From Sulfurovum sp. (GTDB lineage Bacteria; Campylobacterota; Campylobacteria; Campylobacterales; Sulfurovaceae), in NCBI GenBank assembly GCA_020726085.1, contig DYTG01000029.1:1-13481 (forward strand): 13,481 nucleotides of DNA. Direction: 5' to 3'. Every line of letters begins with the position of its first letter. Position 1 is the stretch's first letter. The position numbers and the translations under genes were made by a program. Of this stretch, positions 6,951-13,388 are shown in pieces. The notes below the pieces were generated by a model. It was not told where the DNA came from, ran no database searches, and was given only the letters and a program-made list of their open reading frames with translations.

Positions 6951-7420
6951 ATCTATTAGGAATAGACCCAGGAAGCCGTAATTTAGGCTATTGTATACTC
7001 AAAATTGAGAAGCGAAGTTATTCACTTCTTGAAGCGGGTATTATCAAAATTAAAGCCACAAACTTGCAAGAGCAAATCATAGAGTTGGTAGAGGGATTGG
7101 ATATTGTGTTCAAATCTAATCCTGTCGATGAGGTGGCTATAGAGGATATTTTTTATGCGCATAATCCTAAGACGGTTTTAAAGTTGGCTCAGTTTCGGGG
7201 TGCTTTGTCGCTCAAAATTTTACAAGAGGTGGGTTACTTTCATGAATACACTCCCTTGCAAGTCAAAAAAGCCCTTACGGGTAAAGCTAAAGCGACCAAA
7301 GAGCAGGTATCTTTTATGGTAAGGCATATATTGGGAATTAAAAAAGAGATCAAACCCTTTGATATTACCGATGCCATGGCACTAGCTATCACTCACGCTC
7401 AAAGGGTATTTTTACGTTAA
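6947..7420 (+). CDS. ruvC: Holliday junction resolvase RuvC
   Basis: RuvC cuts four-way junctions symmetrically together with RuvAB at the end of recombination. The 157 residues show the RNase H-like fold signature GIDPGSRNLGY at the N-terminus and the full acidic active site: Asp7, Glu66 (AIEDIF), and Asp139 and Asp142 (FDITDA). The length is as usual for the family. The ATG at 6947 is preceded by AAGAG about 7 nt upstream and overlaps a DnaA-box-like sequence. It is transcribed divergently from dnaA. The stop overlaps the stop of the convergent exported-protein gene by 3 nt, so no room is left for a separate terminator. Confidence 0.96.
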   Translation: MNLLGIDPGSRNLGYCILKIEKRSYSLLEAGIIKIKATNLQEQIIELVEGLDIVFKSNPVDEVAIEDIFYAHNPKTVLKLAQFRGALSLKILQEVGYFHEYTPLQVKKALTGKAKATKEQVSFMVRHILGIKKEIKPFDITDAMALAITHAQRVFLR

Positions 7421-7962
7421 ATGGATGCTTGTGAGTGCATTGCGATTTTTTCAAGAAGCTTTTTTTTGTACTCTAAAAAGAGTTCTTTGTTTGGGTTTTT
7501 GTGTCCAACTCCCATCAATCCAGGGTTGCCAATAGATTCAAGTATCTTTTTGATATACTCCAACGCTGTTTTTTCTTGAGTTAATACATTGAGATGTTTT
7601 TTGGTTTTGACAATGAGCAGTCTTGATTTTTGATAGTTGGTAAACTCTTGCTCAACTTTGTCCAATAGCTCTTCAATTTCCAAATAAAGTATTTTTTGCA
7701 ACAATGTGTTGATTTTGTTTGTATCTTTTGTTTGAGTAGCTTGAATAAGCGGTTGATAGAATGTATCTTTTTTGAGTCCTTCAAAGTATGTATAGAGCTT
7801 TTTATTGGCTTTGATAGTCTCAAGTGTTTTAACAAAATCCCTTTCCTTCAAGGTGTTTGTGATTGAGTTGTGTGCAACAATCGTGACTTCTATATCTGCT
7901 TCATCAAAAGGACACGCAAAAATATATAGGGGTATAAGTATTACTAAGAGCTGTTTTTTCAT
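7417..7962 (-). CDS. Small exported helical protein of the FTR1 operon (unrecognised)
   Basis: A predicted 181-residue protein that I do not recognise with certainty. MKKQLLVILIPLYIFAC is a short signal peptide. Cleavage could be by signal peptidase I after IFA, or it could be a poor lipoprotein signal (IFAC). The mature part looks all-helical and charged, rich in Lys, Glu and Leu, with a conserved-looking C-terminal GNPGLMGVGHKNPNKE (145-160). A start further upstream is possible (8010), but 7962 has AAAGGA upstream and puts the signal peptide at the N-terminus. It overlaps the DUF2325 stop as ATGA, so it is the last gene of the imelysin-DHOR-porin-FTR1-DUF2325 operon. Some FTR1 proteins carry an N-terminal extracytoplasmic helical domain, which the 265-residue FTR1 here lacks; this protein may be its separate equivalent. 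That is inference from position and fold. Confidence 0.75.
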   Translation of the reverse strand: MKKQLLVILIPLYIFACPFDEADIEVTIVAHNSITNTLKERDFVKTLETIKANKKLYTYFEGLKKDTFYQPLIQATQTKDTNKINTLLQKILYLEIEELLDKVEQEFTNYQKSRLLIVKTKKHLNVLTQEKTALEYIKKILESIGNPGLMGVGHKNPNKELFLEYKKKLLEKIAMHSQASI

Positions 7963-8321
7963 AGTTTTTTTCCTTTGGAACATTGGTTGAATTGGTGATA
8001 AGCATGACAAATAGGTGAAGTGGATGAATAGTTATCTATCACTTTGGTAAAGGCATCTTTGACGAAATGAAGATTGCGAGTTGAGTAGATAAGTGGCAAC
8101 TCTTTTCTTTTTGCCTCCTTTTTGTAGTGCTTCATGGCATTGTGGTTTAAAAAATTGGTAAGTACTAAAATTATATCCGTTTTGGATGGAATTTTTCTAT
8201 GTTTTTTTGAACCGTTTTTATAGTTTCTGTCATCCCAAGGGTCAATAACTTTTGCACCCAAATTCAATAGAAGATTTTTAATTGGGGAAATATTGTCTCC
8301 CCTTAGTATTAATACAGACAT
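7959..8321 (-). CDS. DUF2325 family protein
   Basis: 120 residues. MSVLILRGDNISPIKNLL, DPWDDRN, RKIPSKTDIILVLTNFLNHN and MKHYKKEAK follow the pattern of DUF2325, a small Rossmann-like family without an established function. No signal peptide is present, so it is probably cytoplasmic. The C-terminus adds ICHAYHQFNQC (104-114), a Cys/His cluster (Cys105, His106, His109, Cys114) that could bind a metal. The ATG at 8319-8321 is preferred over the TTG one codon upstream because AGGAG lies 6 nt before the ATG and only 3 nt before the TTG. The start shares one base with the FTR1 stop (TGATG), and the stop overlaps the next gene by 4 nt, so the three are translationally coupled. A role in iron sensing or handling is inferred from context only. 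Confidence 0.82.
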   Translation of the reverse strand: MSVLILRGDNISPIKNLLLNLGAKVIDPWDDRNYKNGSKKHRKIPSKTDIILVLTNFLNHNAMKHYKKEAKRKELPLIYSTRNLHFVKDAFTKVIDNYSSTSPICHAYHQFNQCSKGKKL

Positions 8322-9118
8322 CAATTTCTCCTGTTTTGAAAAGATAGAAAAGTTAAAATAAGTACCGTATAGGCAATTTGGCTTGAAAATTGCAACAAAG
8401 AGGGGGTGGCATCGTATCCTATTAAGACTCCCAAAAATTTACCCAGTGTAGAGTCGTTGGCAATCAAAAAAGTACTATCAAACAGTGGGGCTCTAAAGGT
8501 GGGCAGGTATTCATAGGCTTGTAAACCCTTAATAAAAAGTGCCACAAGTCCCGAAACGATAAGTACAATAAGATAACGACTGTAGGTAAAAAATTGTTTA
8601 ATGGGTACTCCTATGGTGCTTTTAAAAAGTATTGCAATAAGCATCCCAGAAAGAACAAAGCCACTTGCAAGTCCTATGTAGATATCTTTGGACGCTGTCC
8701 CATTCATAGCAAGTGTAAAGGAGAAAAGTACTGTCTCCAGTCCCTCTCTAAAAATTGCACTAAAAATCAATACAAAAATGAGAATTTTATGATTGTTGCT
8801 TTGTGTTATTTTGGTTTCTAGCCCTTTTTTGCTTAATCCCTTTTGCATCCAAAGTATCATATATGTTAGCAGTATAATTGCGACGGCTAATGCAAAAAGT
8901 GAGATATTGTATTGTAAATCTTCACTCTCAAAACCATCAATAACAACACTCAATACAAAACCCAGCACAATAGAAACCACAAGCCCTAATAGTACTCCTC
9001 CCCATACATAATTTTGTATCGCTTCAAGTGAGAGTTTTTTAAGAAGTACTAGAATGATTCCTACGATAAGAAATGCTTCCATTCCCTCTCTAAAGGCTAT
9101 AATAAATGCCGCTTCCAT
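8321..9118 (-). CDS. FTR1/EfeU-type iron permease
   Basis: An inner-membrane high-affinity iron permease of the FTR1/EfeU family. Two REXXE iron-binding motifs are present, REGME (residues 10-14) and REGLE (124-128), each within a membrane helix. About seven hydrophobic segments can be traced: 2-27, 38-61, 70-91, 112-133, 145-166, 182-202 and 244-260. At 265 residues it is the short, permease-only form, without the long extracytoplasmic N-terminal domain found in some bacterial FTR1 proteins. The Shine-Dalgarno sequence is weak and the gene starts 2 nt after the porin stop, so coupling is likely. The gene lies downstream of imelysin, di-heme and porin genes, consistent with an Efe-like iron uptake system. 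Whether Fe(II) or Fe(III) is carried cannot be read from sequence. Confidence 0.93.
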   Translation of the reverse strand: MEAAFIIAFREGMEAFLIVGIILVLLKKLSLEAIQNYVWGGVLLGLVVSIVLGFVLSVVIDGFESEDLQYNISLFALAVAIILLTYMILWMQKGLSKKGLETKITQSNNHKILIFVLIFSAIFREGLETVLFSFTLAMNGTASKDIYIGLASGFVLSGMLIAILFKSTIGVPIKQFFTYSRYLIVLIVSGLVALFIKGLQAYEYLPTFRAPLFDSTFLIANDSTLGKFLGVLIGYDATPSLLQFSSQIAYTVLILTFLSFQNRRN

Positions 9119-9120
9119 GA

Positions 9121-10335
9121 TTAAAATTGGTATCCTACACTAAGCGTTACGCTATCCATATCTTCAATAGAGCTATCTCCATTGACGTTGCGAGAGTAGT
9201 CTAGCTTGAAGGCTACATTTTCATTGAAGTAGTAGTTTACCCCTACAGTAGCAATTGTATTTTCGTACCGTGCCAAATCTTGTACACCGTCTTGTGTTTT
9301 ATACATGCTATCAACAAAATCGTATTTCACAAAAGGAATAATTGCTTTTTGGTGTCCCAATATCGGAGCGATATTGTATCCTGCTTCTACAAACCAAGCC
9401 AAGGCTTCACTAGCAACGGGAGTTCGTTTGGCTTCGAGTGCATTGGGCAAACCACTATTAGCCGTCGTGATAGCGGGAGAGTCACTTAACTCCCCCCACA
9501 AAAAGAGTCCACGGAGTCTTATATTGTCTTCATCATATACGCCATGAAGCTCCATGAGTGTAACGCTCCCATCACTATCGAGCTGTTCTTTGGTACGATT
9601 GGCACCTGTATTGCCAAAATAGATGGAGGCTCCTATGTGTGAACGTGTTGTATCTCCGTAATCAAGTCGTAAAGCAAACGCCAAATCGTCGGCATTGACA
9701 TACTCAAAACTCTTTTGATTACCCCATTTAATCCAATTGGCTGAATCAAAATATTCTGAATTGAGTCCTGTCATAATCATGGCTTGATAGTTGAGGTTCT
9801 TAGCGATTGTGCCATACGCCATTACTCCTGTTTCGTGCCATGTATCTGGCAAGATAGTCGTTTCAGAGATGTTTCTGTGCGTCGATAGATAGAGATTGGG
9901 CAAATGGCGTTGAGAGTTGAGACCTATGGGGATAACCATGTGTCCTATTTTGAAATTGAGCCACGATTGATAGGTAATATCCAAATAAGCCTCTTCGACT
10001 ATAACCTCGCCCCCACTCTCTATTTCACTCTCAAACTCTCCAAACTCTTCAAGTGTATCATATTCCATGGTCGCACCCACTCCACCGTGTTCAAACTCTA
10101 TTTCACTTACGAGTTTAAGATTGTCGCTAATGATAAATCGTGGTGAAATAATAAAGCGTTCAAAATCGACTTTGGCTCTATTTTTGGGTGATTGTTGATA
10201 GTTTGGTAGGTAATCGTATTGACTATACAAAAGCGTTCCGTAGCCGTATATCTCCATCTTTTCCAAATCTATTGCCGCCAAAGGCACGGTAGCTATTAAT
10301 CCCGCCAATACAATAGCAAGTCTCTGTTTTTTCAT
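9121..10335 (-). CDS. Outer membrane porin, OprO/OprP-like
   Basis: 404 residues with a signal peptide (MKKQRLAIVLAGLIATVPLAA, cleavage probably before Ile22). A beta-barrel pattern of alternating hydrophobic and aromatic strands ends in the outer-membrane C-terminal signature SVGYQF with a terminal Phe. YGYGTLLYSQ, FERFIISPRF, FKIGHMVIPIGLNSQRHL and KYDFVDSMY resemble the phosphate-selective porin O/P superfamily. Substrate specificity is not predicted by that name alone. Residues 91-115 form a very acidic stretch (11 Glu/Asp of 25), which would favour cations. AGGAG lies 6 nt before the ATG and overlaps the stop codon of the di-heme gene (gap 9 nt). Its place between the di-heme lipoprotein and FTR1 suggests it is the outer-membrane entry for iron or an iron complex. 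Confidence 0.8.
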   Translation of the reverse strand: MKKQRLAIVLAGLIATVPLAAIDLEKMEIYGYGTLLYSQYDYLPNYQQSPKNRAKVDFERFIISPRFIISDNLKLVSEIEFEHGGVGATMEYDTLEEFGEFESEIESGGEVIVEEAYLDITYQSWLNFKIGHMVIPIGLNSQRHLPNLYLSTHRNISETTILPDTWHETGVMAYGTIAKNLNYQAMIMTGLNSEYFDSANWIKWGNQKSFEYVNADDLAFALRLDYGDTTRSHIGASIYFGNTGANRTKEQLDSDGSVTLMELHGVYDEDNIRLRGLFLWGELSDSPAITTANSGLPNALEAKRTPVASEALAWFVEAGYNIAPILGHQKAIIPFVKYDFVDSMYKTQDGVQDLARYENTIATVGVNYYFNENVAFKLDYSRNVNGDSSIEDMDSVTLSVGYQF

Positions 10336-10344
10336 ATTTTACTC

Positions 10345-12045
10345 CTATAAACTTTCTAAAAATTTAATAATTTGTTCTCGTTTTGTTTTGTTTAAATTCA
10401 CAAAACGCTCTTTGGTGCCTTGTGCCTCTCCGCCGTGCCACAAGATCGCCTCCTTGAGGGTTCTTGCTCTTCCATCGTGCAAAAATCCAGCTCCTGGATT
10501 GACTACTTGTGTTACACCAATACCCCACAAGGGTCTTGTTTTCCATTCGTTACCCAATGCATCGCCGTCTCTTCTGTTGTCTGAGAGGGCATCTCCCATA
10601 TCATGGAGAAGCATATCACTAAAGGGGTATATGGTTTGATTTTCAAGTTCTTCAATGCGTTCACCATTGCGTGAAAATGAGTGAAAATTGCTTGCTGTGA
10701 CAAAAGAGGGCGTATGACATTTGACGCATCCAATTTGCTCAAAAAGCAACCCACCCGCTTGTATGTCGCTATTGTTAATATCTCGTCGTGGTGGTACAGA
10801 GAGTGTTTCGCTATAGAAAATTACCGCTTGTGAGAACTCCAAATTGGCATCGGTTGTATTGCTATCACAATAGGTGCTAAAATTTGGGTTTCGTGCTTTG
10901 TAGTTACTTAACAAATCGGTGTTGGCAATATTCTCCATAGAAAAGAGCGGATTGGTTACTCCCATATCTCCTCGCAATGCACCCAACCCTTGATGGGCTA
11001 CTGTGGGTGTATTGGCTTTCCATCCAAAGCGACCCAATGTGAGGGGTGGGTTTTGTTTACAGTCATTAGCCTTTTTGCATACATCATATTTCTCTTTGTC
11101 AAAAACCCAATTGGGTTTGCCTGAAATTCCATCGCCATCGCTATCATTGACATCAGCCAAAGCTAAAATATCACGTTCATCAATAGCAGCAAGAAGTCCT
11201 AGACCATAGACGGGCATCCCAATACGTGCACCCAATTTTACATCCTCTTTAAAAAGTCTGCTTGTGGCATTGTCTTCTATGCTGATAGGATTGTACTTAT
11301 TGGGGTTATCGGGTGCGTCGTAGGGATTATCGACAAAAAAGAGTGGTTGCGAAAGCTCTATGCTCTCTCCATCGGGATACGTAAAAGTTGTGTATTTGTA
11401 TTTCATCCATACATCAGCTTGTCCGCTCCCTTGTGAGATGGTTTTGTTGTTTTCGTCGACACGCACACCAGTAGAGCCTCGATGAAAGAGTTGATCGGAA
11501 AAATTGGGTACAGCAATAGGAGAACCCCAAAAGTTGCTCTCGTTTTTTTCTTGCGTATTTATCGTATTATTCTCAATACTTATACGTAAAAACATTCCAG
11601 TATCGCCTAATTTGTAGTAGCCATTCGAGTCTTGCAAGATATAGCTATCAAGTCCTGCGAGGTGTTCTAATACTGGTAAATTGGCTCGTCCGTCTCGTTG
11701 GTGACAGGCGTTGCAGTTGCTATTGTTTTGCACAGGTCCCAAACCTGCTAAAAAGTTTTGGCTATCGTTTGTACCGATAAAGGAGGTTTCAAAGTTGGTA
11801 TCTCCTTGAAAGTGCAAATCCAATAGCTCATCTTTGAGATTAGCAGCGGGTTGTGAATAAGCATGAGTAGAGCTTGTGTATCCCGCATCTGTCGTCTCTC
11901 CGCCTAAAATTTTTACATTAATAAAATGATGGGATAGTGAGGCATTGGAATCAACAGTGGAGTTAGTATTGCTACTATCCCCACCGCAAGAACTTAATGC
12001 CAGTAGTGTTACAAGGCTCAAGGAGTATAGATTTACATTTTTCAT
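10345..12045 (-). CDS. Di-heme oxidoreductase (DHOR, DUF1111) lipoprotein
   Basis: 566 residues. The N-terminus MKNVNLYSLSLVTLLALSSC is a lipoprotein signal with Cys20 as the lipidated residue. Two c-type heme sites are visible, CNACH (111-115) and CVKCH (440-444), placed as in the DHOR family (called thiol oxidoreductase in some annotations), with FLHDGRARTLKEAILWHGGE near the C-terminus. It has an Asp-rich calcium-type loop, DVNDSDGDG (298-306), and extra Cys residues (CKKANDC) that could form a disulfide. The family is repeatedly found next to imelysin genes and is probably periplasmic; the redox partner is unknown. ATG at 12043-12045 is chosen over a TTG two codons upstream because GAGG lies 7 nt before it. 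The start shares one base with the imelysin stop (TAATG). Likely role: redox handling of iron or of an iron ligand. Confidence 0.9.
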   Translation of the reverse strand: MKNVNLYSLSLVTLLALSSCGGDSSNTNSTVDSNASLSHHFINVKILGGETTDAGYTSSTHAYSQPAANLKDELLDLHFQGDTNFETSFIGTNDSQNFLAGLGPVQNNSNCNACHQRDGRANLPVLEHLAGLDSYILQDSNGYYKLGDTGMFLRISIENNTINTQEKNESNFWGSPIAVPNFSDQLFHRGSTGVRVDENNKTISQGSGQADVWMKYKYTTFTYPDGESIELSQPLFFVDNPYDAPDNPNKYNPISIEDNATSRLFKEDVKLGARIGMPVYGLGLLAAIDERDILALADVNDSDGDGISGKPNWVFDKEKYDVCKKANDCKQNPPLTLGRFGWKANTPTVAHQGLGALRGDMGVTNPLFSMENIANTDLLSNYKARNPNFSTYCDSNTTDANLEFSQAVIFYSETLSVPPRRDINNSDIQAGGLLFEQIGCVKCHTPSFVTASNFHSFSRNGERIEELENQTIYPFSDMLLHDMGDALSDNRRDGDALGNEWKTRPLWGIGVTQVVNPGAGFLHDGRARTLKEAILWHGGEAQGTKERFVNLNKTKREQIIKFLESL

Positions 12046-13181
12046 TACCAAGCCTCAACGAGTTTGGCAATATCTTTACGAAATGATTTTCCCAATGCCT
12101 CAAGATAGATTAAACGAATTTTATCCTCCGCGCTCTCTTCTCCTACGGGAGCAAGGAGGCGTTCTAGAGTTGTCGTTTCATCTTCTAGTGTCTTCCCGTC
12201 TCCAAAAAGTAGATACTCTATAGCGTGAAACCCTTTCATAGTAACAGGAAAACCATCAATGGAAGTAAAAGATGCATCGTATCCGCCCAATGCACCATCA
12301 AGTGAGCTAATCTCAACGGGCCAACTATCGACTTTTGGATCTATACCCAAAGTATCCACAGGTCCAAATATATGCCCTTCGCTTGCCTCCCAAGGTTTTC
12401 TAGTTGCCCTCCATGCCTCTCGTGCCTTTTGAAGATTTTCGACAGTGGGAGTCTCTTTGAGTTGTGTAAGTGTTGCAAGAAGGGCATCGGATTGTGTTAA
12501 GAGTTCGGTATAGCTTTTGATAATAACATTGGTAATGATATTATGTGTGAGCGTAGTGTCTTGAGCGGTTGGGGCGAGGAGTGGTTTGATGGTTTCAAGT
12601 TCTTTGCAAAGTTCTAGGAGTTTATCTTGAGCTGCTTGAATTTTTGTACGTCCGCTTTGGTTAAGTATTTGTTGTCTAAAAGCCATTTGACCGCCATTGG
12701 CAATAAGATCCGAAGTTGTAAGTACACCATCGCTATTCTCATCACTAATTGCAATCAAAAGCTTCAGTGCCTCTTCGATGATTTGAGTGATATTTTGAGC
12801 CTCATTGGGGTGTGTTTTGTATGCAATATCGTACAGTCCACCACTCCATACATTTTTGACACTGATGATATTATTGTAAAAATCCATCGTAGAGTTCCAT
12901 GAAAATTGTGACTCTACCAAAGTTGTATTGGCTTTGTCGATGCTTTCCCCTAGTGGATCCCCTATTTTACCACTTCCTACTTCATCTGCAATCCCAATAA
13001 TACCACCCATTAACTCCTCAACTTGACCACCAATAGGCATGGATTCAAAAGTTGCTCTGTATCCATTTGTCTGCTTGGTTGAGTCGGTTGTTGTTTGAGT
13101 GGTTGAACTACCTCCGCCACAACTGTTTAACAGTGAAGCTGTAACGATAGAGATGAGACCTAATGTTGTAAATTTTTTCAT
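12045..13181 (-). CDS. Imelysin (peptidase M75 / EfeO-IrpA-like) lipoprotein
   Basis: 378 residues. MKKFTTLGLISIVTASLLNSC is a lipoprotein signal with lipobox LNSC and Cys21. The imelysin family motif GxHxxE is present as GFHAIE (317-322), followed by YLLFG, and HIFGPVDTLGIDPKVDSWPV lies before it, typical of these helical-bundle proteins. Despite the name, these proteins are mostly regarded as periplasmic or surface iron-related proteins rather than proven peptidases. An insertion carries an EF-hand-like loop, DENSDGVLTTSD (147-158), with calcium ligand positions 1, 3, 5 and 12 occupied. The ATG has AAGGA 7 nt upstream. It is the first gene of the iron operon, directly coupled to the di-heme lipoprotein. 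Long Ser/Thr-rich segments follow the lipid anchor. Confidence 0.93.
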   Translation of the reverse strand: MKKFTTLGLISIVTASLLNSCGGGSSTTQTTTDSTKQTNGYRATFESMPIGGQVEELMGGIIGIADEVGSGKIGDPLGESIDKANTTLVESQFSWNSTMDFYNNIISVKNVWSGGLYDIAYKTHPNEAQNITQIIEEALKLLIAISDENSDGVLTTSDLIANGGQMAFRQQILNQSGRTKIQAAQDKLLELCKELETIKPLLAPTAQDTTLTHNIITNVIIKSYTELLTQSDALLATLTQLKETPTVENLQKAREAWRATRKPWEASEGHIFGPVDTLGIDPKVDSWPVEISSLDGALGGYDASFTSIDGFPVTMKGFHAIEYLLFGDGKTLEDETTTLERLLAPVGEESAEDKIRLIYLEALGKSFRKDIAKLVEAW

Positions 13182-13206
13182 TTTTTTTCCTTTTTGTGTA
13201 AAATTA

Positions 13207-13224
13207 GATTAATCGTTTATAATC
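13207..13224 (-). promoter_or_regulatory. Candidate promoter/operator of the iron operon
   Basis: On the minus strand TATAAA (13216-13221) lies about 35 nt before the imelysin ATG and would give a leader of some 27 nt containing the AAGGA site. It is embedded in an inverted repeat GATTA-N8-TAATC (13207-13224), the place expected for a repressor. It does not match the 19-bp Fur consensus well, so Fur control is only a guess. Confidence 0.3.
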
Positions 13225-13388
13225 TCTTTGATGGCTTTAATAGCCTCCAAACGGTCGATATTTTTGTGTCACATCTGCAATACTTTTAAAATAGGACAGA
13301 TGCGTTATTGTGACTTTTTAACATTTCCAAACGGATAAAGTATCTTGCGTAACCCTTGTTGGAGCTGAGGTTTTGACATAAGATTTTC
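13209..13388 (-). pseudogene. Possible decayed 3' end of an unrecognised gene
   Basis: After the TAG at 13389-13391 the same minus-strand frame continues as ENLMSKPQLQQGLRKILYPF and stops at 13305-13307. The other frames then show protein-like pieces, THLSYFKSIADVTQ and then NIDRLEAIKAIKEIIND ending with TAA at 13209-13211. Each junction lies at a run of five A's, where a one-base change would join the pieces. This could be one coding region broken by a nonsense codon and two frameshifts. It could also be non-coding spacer that reads well by chance. No family is recognised. Confidence 0.3.
13268..13314. repeat. Imperfect inverted repeat
   Basis: GTCACATCTG (13268-13277) is complementary to CAGATG (13297-13302) and, after a 6-nt interruption, to TGTGAC (13309-13314). 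The middle contains TTTTAAAA. There is no T-run placed as in a terminator on either strand. It may be a protein-binding site upstream of the iron operon or chance. Confidence 0.3.

Noticed and set aside
7421..7470. Possible terminator after ruvC (T-runs and small palindromes)
   Set aside because: The stem candidates are at most 4-5 bp and the sequence is the coding 3' end of the convergent gene.
7963..8010. Longer N-terminus for the small exported protein
   Set aside because: The extra residues would put the hydrophobic signal segment inside the protein, and they overlap the DUF2325 coding end; the ATG at 7960-7962 has a good AAAGGA site.
9121..10335. Phosphate-specific function for the porin
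   Set aside because: Superfamily resemblance does not fix the substrate, and the iron-gene context and acidic segment argue against anion selectivity.
12627..12902. 91-codon plus-strand frame with several Cys residues
   Set aside because: Antisense to the imelysin gene; the cysteines come from reverse-complement codons and no zinc-binding pattern is convincing.
13207..13224. Fur box
   Set aside because: The inverted repeat GATTA-N8-TAATC shares only general AT-richness and short arms with the Fur consensus; it is kept only as a generic operator candidate.
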